A stretch of 64,000 nucleotides of DNA from Lamellibrachia satsuma (taxonomy: Eukaryota > Annelida > Polychaeta > Sabellida > Siboglinidae). Within the stretch, counting starts at the first letter, position 1. Each line of letters starts with the position of its first letter. Shown piece by piece: positions 38,377 through 52,585 of this stretch. A program made the position numbers and the translations under genes. The notes under the pieces are model-generated. The model had not been told where the DNA came from. It saw only the letters and a program-made list of their open reading frames with translations, and ran no database searches. Where the stretch lies: assembly GCA_033239005.1 (NCBI GenBank), contig BSQZ01000030.1:644001-708000 (forward strand), given 5' to 3'.

Positions 38377-38975
38377 GCATTATGAGTAAATTTATGAGTG
38401 AATTTTTATCATCGCCAATAGCTAGAATCACAAAGGCAAGCCAAGCTTTCGTTATGGTGAAGTCCATCTGGAAATCCAAGCAACTGAGATTGAAAACATA
38501 ACTGAGACTGTACAACAGTAATGTTCTCAGTATACTTCTGTACGGCTCCGAATGCTGGAAACTGACAGCCAAGTTAGCACATAAGCTCGAGACCAGGCAT
38601 AACATGTGTCAACGGAAGATTCTAGGGGTATTTTGGCCCAACACCATGACCAATGAAGAACTGCTCTGCAAAACAGACACAACATCCCAAGCTACACAGA
38701 CAAAGAGGAGAAGATGGAGATGACTTGGGCACGTGTGTCGAATATCACCAGACGCACTGCCCAAGGCAGCCTTACGCTGGACAGCGGATGGTAGGAGACA
38801 TGGTCGCCCAAAAGAAACATGGAGACGAACATTGGAGAAGGAGATGAAAGAATGCGGCCTGACATGGGACACCATCACCAAACGGGCTGCCGACCAACAG
38901 CAGTGGCGCTCTCTTGTTAAAGCCTTATGTGCTCCTGGCACAAAAGACTGTGTGAGTGAATTGGTAGATCAGAGG
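38377..38975 (+). pseudogene. LINE remnant (RTE-like C-terminus)
   Basis: Plus-strand peptides ITKASQAFVMVKSIWKSKQL, SILLYGSECWKLTAKL, KILGVFWPNTMTNEELL, KRRRWR, LGHVCRISPDALPKAALRW, GRRHGRPKETWRRTLEKEM and QQQWRSLVKALC follow the standard order at the end of a common class of animal non-LTR retrotransposons (YGSExW, ILGIxWPNxxSNEELL, RRWxWLGHVLRM, GRPKxTWRR). In-frame stops (after LRLKT and RRRWR) and 5' truncation show it is dead. Confidence 0.9.
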
Positions 38976-40227
38976 CCACTGGTGCAAGGAGGCAAAGGAC
39001 CGTAGAAAGAGGCAAGTGGACATCGATGCCTGGGACGAGATACTGGCCCCAAAGTTAGTGTATTCATATATAGATTTGGTGAAAAGTTGTATTATGCCAT
39101 TATCTATCAACATATGCCAATGACGTCTTTATATCAAGCACCCACTACACGTTATTCACTTTTACATCTCATTCGAGGCTCTTCTGGGACCGTTCCTGAA
39201 AATATGCACGCCTGTCAAAGTGTACAATATATTACTGTGCAGGCAAACTCAGCTGAACAACTCTGGTCACAAGCCAAGTCAGGAATACACCGCCTGGCCC
39301 CAAGCAGCTGACTGGGGAAGATTTGACTTGACCTACAGTGGTTCTACACAGCTGACTGCAGTGTAGTGTAGTAGACGGATCAGAGATCGATATATGTTCT
39401 AATACTGAATGCATGGTAGATTTACACCAATCAATATCCTTTAATTAATGAATTACAAAACTATCAGGTGGTACGTGGACATGTGTTAGAGGTGAATTCA
39501 CATGTGTTAGTATTTACATAATTGTTGAACTATTTGACCACCAGGAGCACAACATACAAGTAGTATACAACTTTAACCACCAGGTGATAGAATTACATAT
39601 TTAGTCAGGAGTGGGGGTGTGGATGACAGGGCAGTTTCTTACTACAGGCTTGTGAGAACCACGCAACTGTTGTTTCCCCATGACTAACCCAAAGGGATAT
39701 TTCAATGCGGAACGGAACGGTAATAATATACTTCAAAAAGGGCGTAGTAGGGTGCCTCATGACTCACAACAAATGAACCAGTCTGACAGATAGAAATGAT
39801 AGGCTAATTTGTTGATAGGGTAAATACACTGGTTCACCCCACAAAATGTTTGGTGAATGTGATGACTGATATTGTAATAAGTGATTACCTTTTTTTAAAG
39901 AGCGACCATATCAATTTGAATATTTTATGAACATACATCAACTGATCATTTGACTTTAATAGTTAATAAGAAATGAACATTAAATGTAAAACCACTGAGA
40001 CGTGTACTGCAGAGTCTAGAACTTGGTAAATATGTCTTTGATGGATGGTTCAATGGTACGCACAGAGACAACTTCACAGATATGCTCAATATAGATATTT
40101 GCCGTCTGGTTTTACCATTAGTAGAGTAAACTAATTATAGCTACATAGTACATTGTACTTATATATAATTAACTAAACTTAACTAATGGTTGCAGTGGAC
40201 CACTCACCGCTGAAGTACTCATAGTCA
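38976..40227. other. Unannotated stretch of the large 5' intron
   Basis: No exon or repeat recognised. Confidence 0.6.
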
Positions 40228-40388
40228 TAGTTACACATATAACACAATGTCATATATAATGTCATACGTGATGTCACACACAATATCATATACATGTCAT
40301 AAACGATGTCTTACATGATGTCATACAATATGTCACACACAATGTCATGCACGATGTCATACACAATGTCATTCATCATGTCAACAAA
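40228..40388. repeat. Degenerate ~15-bp repeat (aatgtcatacacgatg)
   Basis: About ten imperfect units built from caatgtcatac and cgatgtcac pieces. Confidence 0.8.
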
Positions 40389-40899
40389 ATAGTAAGAGAA
40401 AAACAGTGCCATATTGAAACAGGTTTTACTGAAATCTTGATATCAGGAACTTGTCCGAAATTGGCATTGTTAAATAAAACATTGCCTTAATGCCTGTAGT
40501 AGTATGTATCCTAACTACATGGGGGGATTATGACAGAGCCTGTAGACATGATTACATTATTAACAATGGCACGTTTCCTACTCCATCACCAATTAAACCT
40601 TCCAACTGGATGGCCAGAGGGGCTGTTCACTGAGATATGGCCAAAGCCTGCAGAAAAGGTGATCCATGGCAACCACACACTGGGGCCTTCATGCAGTGCA
40701 ACTCAGTAATGATGCCAAAACCTCATAAAGCCACACTTAATTAGGTTATGTAAGCACTGACTATCACTGACTTTAACTTTGTTCCTAAAAACAACTAATT
40801 CTCTCATTCGTACTAATTTCCCATTGACATTTCACTACCTTATGTTGACACCTGGTTATCAGGATTCATACTAAATTCCCTGTCAACATTTCACTGTTT

Positions 40900-42165
40900 C
40901 ACATTGACTGAATAATTTGTCTGTCTCACAGAAACATTTATTTCTCACTAATTTTACTGAATGTCTCTCATTAACACTTATTTCCCAATAATCTTACTGA
41001 CTATCTCTCAGTAACACCAATTTCTCAGTAACCTTACTGACTGTCTCATACTAATATAACTTTCTCTGTAATCTTACTGCCCATCTCACAGTAACATAAA
41101 TTTCTCAGTAACCTTACTGAATGTCTCACACTAACATAACTTTTTCTGTATTCTTACTGCCTGTACCATACATTTCTCCATAATCTTACTGGCTGTCTCA
41201 CAGTAATGTAAATGTCTCTGTAATATTACTGACTGTCTCACAGTAACATATATTTCTCTGTAATCTCACTGTCTTCCAATAACATAATTTTTTTGTAGTA
41301 TTACTGTCTCACAGTAACATACATGTTATCTGTAATCTTACTGACTGTCTCACAGTAACATACATTTTCTCTGTAATCTTACTGACTGTCTCACAGTAAC
41401 ATACATTTTCTCTGTAATCTTACTGACTGTCTCACAGTAACATAAATTTCTCTGTAATATTACTGACTGTCTCACAGTAACATACATTTCTCTGTAATAT
41501 TACTGACTGTCTCACAGTAACATAAATTTCTCTGTAATATTACTGACTGTCTCACAGTAACATACAGTTATCTGTAATCTTACTGACTGTCTCACAGTAA
41601 CATACATTTTCTCTGTAATCTTACTGACTGTCTCACAGTAACATACATTTTCTCTGTAATATTACTGACTGTCTCACAGTAACATACAGTTCTCTGTAAT
41701 ATTACTGACTGTCTCACAGTAACATAAATTTCTCTGTAATATTACTGACTGTCTCACAGTAACATACAGTTCTCTGTAATATTACTGACTGTCTCACAGT
41801 AACATAAATTTCTCTGTAATATTACTGACTGTCTCACAGTAACATACAGTTCTCTGTAATATTACTGACTGTCTCACAGTAACATAAATTTCTCTGTAAT
41901 ATTACTGAGTGTCTCACAGTAACATAAATTTCTCTGTAATATTACTGACTGTCTCACAGTAACATACAGTTCTCTGTAATATTACTGACTGTCTCACAGT
42001 AACATAAATTTCTCTGTAATATTACTGACTGTCTCACAGTAACATAAATTTCTCTGTAATATTACTGATATTAGTAACGTAAATTTGCTGACTGTCTCAC
42101 AGCAACATCATGTTCTCTGTAATCTCACTGTCTCATAGTGATGTCTCATAGTAATGTCTCATAGT
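40900..42165. repeat. 40-bp minisatellite, about 30 copies
   Basis: The unit is gtctcacagtaacataaatt tctctgtaatattactgact. The left edge (40900-41180) is strongly diverged, the centre is nearly perfect, and aaattt/cagtt/cattt variants alternate. Confidence 0.96.
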
Positions 42166-42485
42166 AATGTCTCTCTCAGCACTCCTACTAAATCCCAAGC
42201 ACAACAGTGTTGAACTATTGGTCAGACAAGAATAACACACTTACTAAATCCCAAGCACTATAGTGTTGAACTGTGGGTCAGACATGGATAAAGGGCCCCA
42301 CGTAGATGACCCACATGTATCCTGGCTATACAGACAGCCGCATCCAATAACCACATTAACAACACAAGACATACCTGGGCGACCGACCGACCACGTCCAC
42401 AATAGCACAACTGTGATGCAGAATGAGAGGAAATTTACTACTACACGTGGAGCAGCATACAATGTCCACGTGCATGGGCAGATCA

Positions 42486-42605
42486 GTGGTCCAGCCAGCA
42501 GCCAGCCACTGCCCAGGTTACAGCCACCCAGCACCACAACATCAGTGGCCCAGCCAGGCAGCCAGCCACTGCCCAGGTTACAGCCACCCCACACCACAAC
42601 ATCAG
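42486..42605. repeat. 60-bp direct repeat, two copies
   Basis: Two copies of cagtggcccagccagcagcc agccactgcccaggttacag and following bases, about 95% alike. Confidence 0.9.
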
Positions 42606-43186
42606 ACACGTGTAACTACTACAACAACGTACAACTATTACATCTCCTCGTATGACAATCAGTGCCGCTGTAAAAGTAAAAATACTCAACATACCTCAGG
42701 TGAAACGACAGTTGCTTGCGTTTGTAAAAAATTACTGAAAAGATTTCTGCTCGTTGGCTTGATTAGTCTGGAGATAGAGTGAGACGTTAAACCTGCGCGT
42801 CCGACGACAAATGACTGGGACTGACAGTAAGACATGCAGATAGAGGGGTACAACTCACTCAAGTGGCTATGAAAGCCATCTAGAGTACCGCTTCAACTGG
42901 ATGTCAGTGTGTTTGACAGGCGCTCATCTTGTGGACACATGTTGATTGAGGTCACCTGGACAATGTGATATATAAGTGTGCATGTATCTGCATGACAAAC
43001 TTTAAGCTTCTCTGAACTGTACAGACCACACGAGGGTCTTATCGTACAAACATTTATGCAATCCTGTATTTACACACAAACATCTACTCCTTTGTTTATC
43101 AGTGTTGGGAACACCCATCCTCAAAAGTCAACAAATAATTTTGAATGATATGCTGATGAAATCATTTAAACCTGTCACTGCCATTG

Positions 43187-43352
43187 ACGATAAAGCTGTT
43201 GTGTGATACAGCTAGTATGAACATAAAGCTGTTGTGTGATACAGCTAGTAAGAACATAAAGCTGTTGTGTGATACAGCCAGTATGAACATAAAGCTGTTG
43301 TGTGATACAGCTAGTATGAACATAAAGCTGTTGTGTGACACAGCTAGTATGA
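43187..43352. repeat. 33-bp minisatellite, five copies
   Basis: The unit is gtgtgatacagctagtatga acataaagctgtt. One plus frame gives repeated NIKLLCDTASM; I regard it as non-coding. Confidence 0.95.
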
Positions 43353-44056
43353 TGAAAGTGTCAAAAGGTTGAATTATATTTTCTGATTACACTTGACATA
43401 ATATAAATAAAATCATATATTGCTGTTTATAGACATACTCCACTAGAAAAGTAGTAGTCGCAACAATTGGCATCTTTCAATCTAAAAAGGACATTGCTGC
43501 TTTTATCGTAATCACAAATGTTTATTTATCTAGACAAACAATGTTTTACTTTAACTTGCGTCATAGTTTTCTATGACATATATTCCAGTTTGTCCTCAAA
43601 CTTTGTTCCTACTATGATAGACTGGTCTGATGCTCAGTATATGATGACAGCCATTAGAACCATTAATGTCTGTTACTGTCAAATTACCATTACTGTCCAC
43701 TCATGCAGTGGTCATGACTGTTCTGTCCTAGCCATATGATTAACACTTCTCGGTTGACCTATTACAGTTGGTCAACTAACACTACCATCACAAGAATTAA
43801 TAGAAAGATCACTTTTAGAAGCCTATTTTCTACCCCCTTGTTCTCACCATAGTCCTATACCCCTACATAAATGTACAAACCTTATACTTATATAAAACAA
43901 AACACTGTATACATTTAAAAATACATGCAACTTTCTACAGCATGCGGAGATTCTACAACTGAACATGGCCAATGAAACCCCCCTCTAACCCCCCAACCTC
44001 CCCGACCACAAAATTAATCAAATGATTGATCACCTTCCAATGATTTTGTTTTGTCT

Positions 44057-44230
44057 GTACCTGTCTGGTGTATCACTGACTGTACCTGTCTGGTGTATCA
44101 CTGACTGTACCTGTCTGGTGTATCACTGACTGTACCTGTCTGGTGTAAATCTGACTGTACCTGTCTGGTGTATCACTGACTGTACCTGTCTGGTGTATCA
44201 CTGAATGTACCTGTCTGGTGTATCACTGAA
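44057..44230. repeat. 25-bp minisatellite, seven copies
   Basis: The unit is gtacctgtctggtgtatcac tgact. Confidence 0.95.
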
Positions 44231-45189
44231 TATACCGCCATGTACCACAGATACTTGCATTTGTTAGAGAACTATGACTTCATTTAGCAATGGCAGATGA
44301 ACAACAGCAGCAGCAGCTATAGCTAAGTACACTGTAGTTACACTATATTGTCTGATCAACTGGAAATGTTCATTATTATCACGTAAAGATACATAACAGT
44401 GTGAAGCATGTGCACTGTCAAAACAATCAGTTGTATCATTTCTGTGGAAACAAGAAACTAATCTGGCCAATAATTGAACCTTGTCTCGAGTGTAAGATAC
44501 AAGATTAACCCAGGTTACCCAATTCCTACAAAAGTGCATGTGCATCGGGTGATTTAAAGTGCCAAAGTGCGTGAACTTGTGCACGCAGTACAGTTATTTC
44601 AAGCATGCTGGTCGAGTAGATTCTCCAACCACGTTTCTACAGGTCTGAGAGATTGTAAACAGACGTTACAATATTTGATGGTTTGAGATCCAACACTACT
44701 TGAATCCAGGTATCTTGTTCAATATCTCAATGAGTCCACTTACCTACATATCACAATTAGTCTCAGTGTTGAGAGGTATCCAAGTGATACAGTGAAATCT
44801 AGGGGAAATACCACAAGTACAGAATGGCACACATGGAAATACTGTAAGCACAGGGGTGGGAAAAACAACACTACCCCAAATAAAAAATACAATTTGTCCA
44901 GACCCCCTCCCTCTGTTATGCCGCTCCTTGGAAATGTGTTCATTGTGTGTTTCAAATTTATATCTGAGGTAGATAAATCTACAGCCAATGAAATACAAAA
45001 TTAATATGGAAAGGTGCAATTATCCCTGCCTCAAATCAAATATGATTGTAAGTGGACGGGTCGCCACAGGTCAGGATCATGAGTTCAAGGAATCACAAGA
45101 TGACAGGGTCTGAAGTTGCATTCTCAGTGGCCCATTGGGAGAGTATTTGTTGACCAGACTCTTATATAATAGTCCCTACTTAAAACTGC

Positions 45190-45660
45190 TTCCTCAACTG
45201 ATTTAGCCTATCACAAATCCGGTTCATTTGTGTCCAAATATGTAGTATGTGAATAGTTTATGTAACACCTACACTCGATTAAAAAAAAAAATGCCTATCT
45301 TTGTTCAAATCATCGAAAGACTTGGCTTTAGTTGTTAGATCTGGTAAGGATCAAAATAGTGGATATTCAAAATGGTTAACACTGTGTGGGTCAATGCAGA
45401 TTATATGGGCGTGACCTCCATCCTCTCGCCGATCACATGACAAAGTTACGAAATTTCACCAAAGAAGAAAATTGTGAGTTTTCAGCATTACAATTTACAC
45501 TTCAGCTAATGCTTGAATAAGCATTAACTAATTTAATAGTTTGTCTGATTTCACAAAAACTACATAAAAATGTCCACAAACGATCTAACATGTTGCAGTG
45601 GAGACTAGGTAGGTTTGGTTTATCTCAAAATTAATTTGAAATGACACTAGCAAAAAAATC
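45190..45660. repeat. Dispersed repeat, copy 2 (related to 3800-4140)
   Basis: It shares ttgttagatctggtaa, taatttaatagtttgtc and aacatgttgcagtgga ... taggttt with copy 1. A short inverted match (gtacaacatgctagct) at about 26785 may be a third fragment. Confidence 0.58.
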
Positions 45661-48600
45661 TAATTGATTATGCACCTTTGTCTAGTTGATTCCACATATA
45701 TATTTCTAGAACAAATTCACACAAATTCTTTCAAACTGGAACAGTCAACACTAATTACATCGTTCACACAGATTTTCTAAAATTATAAATTCACCTAAAC
45801 ACCTTGACCTTTTAGTTAAGTGATGTTCCACTATGAAGCTGACCAACATAATCACTCAAGATCAAGATTATTAGAACATTTTAGATTCATAACTATAATT
45901 GCAAGTACTTACAATTTATGTGAACCTTCCTTATAAGATAATATTAAACAATACTTTATTATTTTTTATCTTCAGCTGCTGTTTCTATATAAATGTCATA
46001 TAACAGGAAATCTAACTGAATGGTTCAATTTCTAATAAAATAAACATGCCAAAATAACACTTTTTGCCTGCTTACTTACAAGTTATGGCTGTGACCAAAA
46101 TGCCAGAGAGGCAAGATTTTCCATCAATGATGTCATGTGAGTTTATTATACACGAGAACAATAAGTAGTCGAAATGGAAATCATCAGTAGACTGCTAATA
46201 ATGCATGGTATTTAGAAGGCAGTTGGTAACTGCAATGAATTCATGATCCAGTCCATGCCCGACATCATTACTAGTGCTTTCACCACTGCCCTCTGTAAAC
46301 GACTGAATTCACATAAATTATGAAGAAAGGGTGATCGATCCTGTGTCCACTAGTACTTGCCAGAAGAACAGTGCCTTTGCAATGTGCAGCCAAATTTAAA
46401 CTCATTGTAAGGTCATTTATAAAGCAAGCCAGTATAGCAAATAATCTGGTTTCGGCTCTGTGCAATTTCGACAAGACAGGCTGCAATAGTATATAGAATC
46501 AAATATAATGCACATACCTGTAACTGTAATACATAATACTTGTTAACATATTGTGTTTGTGGGAAGTGGCTGGTTATTATTTACTACAAGACACGTAAGA
46601 AACATCTTCCCACTGAAAAATGTATTTGAAGTAAGTAGCTTTGAACTAGCCATAATTATTACTATTACTTAGTAAATAGAGTAAAATGACTGTAACAAGT
46701 GACAGTGGTTGCTTGTATGATACTGGGCTTGCATTATCTCAGTAGATAACATGATGAAGTATTGCTTAGTAATGGGCTACCAATTTTGAGGAAGGAAAAC
46801 ACAAATTTCCCACAATCAGTGTTACCGCTGTAGTTATCAAAGATAAACAGATCCATCTCCCTTGATGGTGTTGATTCAAATCAGTTTTGTTGATTGTGGC
46901 TGGAAGATTCCAAGGCATTCATTGGTAATCCAAGCGACATTAGGTTTGACTTGATATGAAGAAGATGAAAAGTAATCACAGCACCGTTGTAGGTGAACTT
47001 GTGGTTTCTAGTTGACAACACAAGACCACACGATGAAAGAGAGATGACACAGCAGTGACAAAACAACAACTTGACGTGGGTGTGGCTTTATGTAGACAAG
47101 ACTAAGTCACCTGCTGAACACTGATTAAATACTGATGTACTTAGATAAAAGTTAATACTGAGCCACACAGCATTCCACCGACCCCTAAAATTAAAAGCAG
47201 TAGTTTTCACTTTTAAGTAGCATAAGTATTTTGTTTGACATTTATCCTATATGTAACAATTTCGATACAGAGCCAGTAAAGTACATGATCATAATGTCTT
47301 CTGTGCGTAACAGACCAGACACGATCAATGGTGTTCATGGAAATTTAGAAATATTTTGTCGGGAGTAGCACAGGCACATAGCTCATATACTTATAAGAAT
47401 AAATAAAGCACTGTCAGTGCATTATGATTAAAGTGGAATGAAGTTTTTGGAACTTGAATAAGTGCACTCCTGATTTTGAGACAAGAAGATGAACGTTCAA
47501 TTTCTCAGAACATTCCCCCCTCCCGCAGTTTTATGTTAAGAACTGTTCAAAGTAAGCTTTACCTACATGTAGACGTATAGATAAATATGGTGCCATGCAA
47601 CAATTCGGCGGCCATTTTAGGCCAATTTTCCAACCAGAAGAAACTGCTTTTGCAGGTTCTTTAACATCAACTTATCACGGACAAGTCTTATCAATATTTG
47701 AATCTCAAATTAAATCACATCATCAAGTTTGGAGAAAATCAAATTAATTAATTTCCTGGTGATGGTGACCAATGTATAAGAGAGTAAAATAGTTGTGCAT
47801 TATGAAAATGTTATTAATTTAATTCACACAACTTGTGACAATGACAATGCAGTAAGAAAGCAAAACCTAGCCACCTGTCTAACTCCGACAAACACCTGAC
47901 CCTGCGCTCCAGCTCATACAACATTGCTGTCATCAGGACAACTTGTTGAGCTTTTCAATTAAATCTCACATTAACGATTCCGTCCACAAACACACACACA
48001 CAGAAACACTCAGCATACCCTGGACCAATGTATGCATTTCCTTTATGCCGCATTCGTTCCTTATGGTAAGTGGCATGCCAGTGGAATTATAATTGGTGAT
48101 TTCATCAGATACGACCATTTCCATCAGTGACTGTTGGGTAATTAGGCTGAATAGAGTAACAGGTATCTAGCTTCTGCATGCAACAGGTACGCTTTTCAGG
48201 AAAAGGCGTTTGGTAACAAGTTTTCTAGTCAAAAAGGTAGGAAATACCTATAAGATCGAGACAGAAACACCTGAGGCTGGTGGGACCAGGTAGCCTCATC
48301 CTCACCTTACTAATGTGTCATCAATAGGCAGAAAGAGGCCAAACAGACAGTCAAAGCCAGTACACTACTAGTAATACGTCCATAACCAAGTAAAAACTTA
48401 CGAAGTTCATAAGAAATTACATGATTTTTTACAAAATATTACAAGTGCAAATCATGCAACAGCTGCTGACACTCAACCATAACCAACCAACAAAGACCTT
48501 AGAAGCATAATCGACCAACAAAGGCATTAGTTTACCTCCCACTAAGTCAATTTATTGATCAACGGTTGATATATTTTCCCAGGGGTATGTTCATGCTTGG

Positions 48601-48944
48601 CGATTAATGACTGACACTGTACCATCATCTTACAGTGTGCTTTTATGGGAGCTATCATTTACGTAGCACCTCTAACTCAGATTTATTACAGCACAGTAAA
48701 TTCATGACAATAACCGATAACAATGCTGGTTTCAGGGCTCAGTTCACCATAGCAAGGACTATTATCGGACTACTAGTCTGTTGTATTATGCCACCTAGTC
48801 ATTAGTTTCTTGGCCATAATCCGCCACCTCTGACCTCCAATGCCATCACAGATGTTATTAAAACACTATTCCTGTGATCCCCTGGTCAGCCTTGCCACAT
48901 CAAGGAGCTGGGAAAATAGCCTAACCCTAACCCTACTCCCACTA
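45661..48944. other. Unannotated stretch of the large 5' intron
   Basis: AT-rich throughout. No tandem repeat, element end or exon recognised. Confidence 0.55.
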
Positions 48945-48949
48945 AAAAA

Positions 48950-49275
48950 GGTATGGTCTTAAGTATATCACGGTATCCAGGCCTTCAGACTGTTCAAAGC
49001 ACGTTACACTTCACACCCTGACATGTTCATTCCAACAACTTCTCTTTCGACTTCTCTGAGAAGCATTCAGCCATGCTGCAATTACTGCATGAAGACTATT
49101 CGTTCAAATATCCACCACTGTCTGTAGCCAGGTACTCATTTATACACCTGAGTGAACTGTGGCAACATAGGATGAACGAAACTGTCAAAGCTTTGAAATG
49201 GCAGCAAAGTGATTAAAACCTGGGTTCTCTCGATTGAGAGCCCAACGTTCTAACCGTTACTGTACCGCGCCCCAC
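48950..49275 (-). mobile_element. tRNA-derived SINE, family 1, copy B
   Basis: On the minus strand it starts ggggcgcggtacagtaacgg ttagaacgttgggctctcaa, then tcgagagaacccaggtttta. It shares the body blocks ataaatgagtacctgg, gcagcatggctgaatgc and agtgtaacgtgctttgaaca with copy A. It is diverged, with small indels. Confidence 0.82.
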
Positions 49276-49602
49276 TAAACCGTTACAGTACCACGCCCCA
49301 CTAAACCGTTACTGTACCGTGCCCCACTAAACCGTTACTGTACCGCGCCTCACTAAACCGTTACTGTACCGCGTCCCACTAAACCGTTACTGTACCGCGT
49401 CCCACTAAACCGTTACTGTACCATGCCCCACTAAACCGTTACTGTACCGCATCCCACTAAACCGTTACTGTACCGCGTCCCACTAAACCGTTACTGTACC
49501 GTGCCCCACTAAACCGTTACTGTACCGCGTCCCACTAAACCGTTACTGTACCGCGTCCCACTAAACCGTTACTGTACCGTGCCCCACTAAACCGTTACTT
49601 TA
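49256..49602. repeat. 26-bp satellite derived from the head of the adjacent SINE
   Basis: About 13 copies of ccccactaaaccgttactgt accgcg. On the minus strand the unit is cgcggtacagtaacggttta gtgggg, i.e. the first ~20 bases of SINE copy B, including its A-box-like segment, plus six junction bases. The array is continuous with the SINE's 5' end. Confidence 0.9.
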
Positions 49603-50384
49603 CAAAATAAAATATAGAAACTCATAAAAAAATCTGTGTATGCAATTTTTCTCACGACAAAGTGAACTGCTGTTCAACTAGGACGTGCTGTTCTAGTAAG
49701 TATGATACCATAGTACATTATATTATGTTGGTGTATCTCACACTTCCTTGGGGCACCAAGTTCAACCTGTCATCCTGCCACATGGATCTCAGTTCACGTG
49801 TGTGTTATGTTTTTATGCTTGTGTATATCTCCTGTTTCTTATTTCTACATCACCAGCCATCACTCAACAGTGTCTTATTTGTCAGTGTCTGCCAACGACT
49901 TACTAATTTGCCTATGCTCCTGGTCATAATCTGTCTATTAAATATATACAGACATGTATTATGCAAAAATATGTTTGCTTGATGCTTGATGAGATACTCC
50001 CTAAACAGCTAATCATAGCTTAACTGGGAGGTAGTGCTAGTAGTAGTAGTGAGCTTAGAGATCCAGATCACCAGTTCTGTGAGGCTTGTTGTTGGGTAAC
50101 AGTAACTCACACTGTCACACATAATGGTATCCAGCTTGGGCAATTATCTTTCATTGATGTAACATAAGAAAGCTTAAGTCTTGAAAGAAATTTACTGAAT
50201 CAGTTGGATAACGAAGTTTATGTCAGTGGTTTTAACATGGAAGTGCTAGAACAGGTTATAATACAAAAGTTCGTGATTTTTGTGTAGAATTCATTAACTG
50301 ACATTGAATACATTCAGGTGTGTAATCCATCAGCCTAATAGCACCAGACAAATGTCTTCTCAAACTAACAAAGAAAACTAAACT
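49603..50384. other. Unannotated stretch of the large 5' intron
   Basis: No repeat or exon recognised. Confidence 0.6.
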
Positions 50385-50390
50385 GACATT

Positions 50391-50952
50391 GCCAGCCTGG
50401 ACACCCACCAAGATAGCTGGCCTGGACACCCACCAAGATAGCTGGCATGGGCACCCACCAAGATAGCTGGCCTGGGCACCCAACAAGATAGCTAGCTTGA
50501 ACACCTGCCAAGATAGCTGGCCTGGGCACCCACAAAGATAGCTGGCCTGAACACCCACCAAGATGGCTGGCCTGAACACCCACCAAGATAGCTGGCCCGG
50601 GCACCCACCAAGATGGTTTGTCTGAACACCCACCAAGATAGCTGGCCCGGGCACCCACCAAGATGGTTGGTCTGAACATCCACCAAGATAGCTGGCCTGA
50701 ACACCCACCAAGATAGCTGACCTGGACAACACACATAAATGGCGATCTTGGGCATCCATCAAGATGGCTGGCCTGGGCACCCACCAAAATAGCTGGCCTG
50801 GGCACCCTCCAAGATGGCTGGCCTGAACACCCACCAAGATAGTTGGCCTGGACACCACACATAGATGGCACTCTTGGGTATCCATCAAGATAGCTGGCAT
50901 GGGCACCCACCAAGACGGCTGGCCTGGGCACCCACCAAGATGGCTGGCACTG
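50391..50952. repeat. 25-bp minisatellite, about 22 copies
   Basis: The unit is acacccaccaagatagctgg cctgg, with gcaccc/acaccc, tagct/tggct and cctgg/cctga variants. Two longer hybrid units (acacacataaatggcgatct and relative) occur at 50728 and 50855. Long minus-strand frames here are by-products. Confidence 0.96.
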
Positions 50953-51654
50953 GTCACAAAATTTGTATCATAATCATTACTTTGAAGTCACAACTACATG
51001 TAAAATTTACATAATGACTTTATTAAAATTCATCTTTATCCTAGTTGCCATTTCTGTGTGGGGACCCGAATATCCAAAATGGGGAGAGGACTATTTTGTC
51101 TATATATCGATCAGGACATGATCAGGACATAATGCACAAAGTACAAGGCAGGTAATTACCATCATGGTCAAGCTAACAAGTCAACATACAATGGCCGCAC
51201 AGTCAATACAATCTTCGTGTTCCAGAAATGATTGCATATAAACCTTGCAGAATGCAATCAGGAGCAGGACCATGCAGGTACACGACATTACTATATAACC
51301 AAGCTCAAATATCAAATTATATCAGTACCATGTAGAAACTAATCTCAAGCTTGAGTGGTGATAACGACTGCTGCTTTTGTATTAGATCTAGCGGCATCCG
51401 ATGCATTCATGTACACTAGATATCACCACTACATTAAGGATGCCAAGCTACTATATTTCTTGCTAACTGTTGAAACTATAATTTGACCAACTGAATCTAT
51501 AGATCACGTCATCTTCTAATTAGTTACAGATGTTGCAAAGGATTAATGCAACATTACTGCACTACTTTTCTTATCAATAGCTAGGTTGCTGATAAAAAAT
51601 TATACACATGAAGTCATGAACTAAGTGAATCAACACGTGACAAATCACAAACTG

Positions 51655-51960
51655 GTACGGTGGCTCAATAGTTCAGAGCTCGTCTCGTGACCAGGATGTA
51701 CTGGCTTCAAACCCAGTTGTCTAACATAATAGGCATATGGGGATAGGAAGGTGGAGATATATGTTTTTGAATGAGACAGTAAAAACCTGTATGTTTCTTC
51801 TGCCAGGTATCAGGGGAAGAAAAAAATCCCACATGGAGTAAATGTGTAACCTATCATGGACTGGTCTCTACCTGTAAACCCACTAACATCCCTGTATTAG
51901 CCCTGGACATAGGGCTATTTGGAGAGCATTCACATAAGAAGACAAGATTCCTGTCGCTGC
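51655..51960 (+). mobile_element. tRNA-derived SINE, family 2
   Basis: On the plus strand the head reads acggtggctcaatagttcag agctcg (A-box-like) and tactggcttcaaacccag (B-box-like), spaced about 40 bases apart as in tRNA promoters. The body differs from family 1. The 3' end is uncertain. Confidence 0.62.
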
Positions 51961-52585
51961 AATCACAGAGACTTGTAAACACACACTTTGGTTTCTCCCA
52001 TTCAGCAATCACCACAGGCTGTCAACAGAGCAATCTTGGATCGTTAGTTGATCCATAGCAAGACATCGTCTCTTGCCAGGTCCGTGTGATCTTTCATTAT
52101 CCAGTTCAGCAATTGGGTGGAACGCAACATAAAATGTTGGAAATAGACAAAGCCAGGAAAATGTCAATAAAACGTCACAATAAATTACAACCATGTGAAC
52201 ATATGCATGCATAATTTTTGTAGAGGGCATAATCACCATCTAGTCATCCAGAAGACGGCATCCTCATCACCAGGGGCTTCTGATTACATCAGACTGACCT
52301 GTTGAAAGATGGAACATTCAGTTGCTGTGTTAACCAGTAATATTGCACACTCAGATTTATGGGGTTCGCATATATGGGACTTAAGTTTAATTGGTAGAGG
52401 ACCCATCACTGCTGGTCGGACGTTGATAATGGATATTTCATGTTTACGCCCTTTGAAGTTTGGGCACGGCTAGTTCCCAGAAACACATCAACCAAGACAG
52501 GATGTGGGACTAAGTACAAATAGTTCAGTGTACATCCACACTTAGTGTGGGATAAACTGACAAATCCATGTTTCAACAGGTCGAT

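Noticed and set aside
48922..48938. Interstitial telomere repeat (cctaaccctaaccctac)
   Set aside because: Only about two and a half units, too short to infer a telomere fusion; noted because it lies beside SINE copy B.
50256..50957. 233-codon minus-strand frame
   Set aside because: It is a by-product of the 25-bp array; three frames give the same cyclic peptide.
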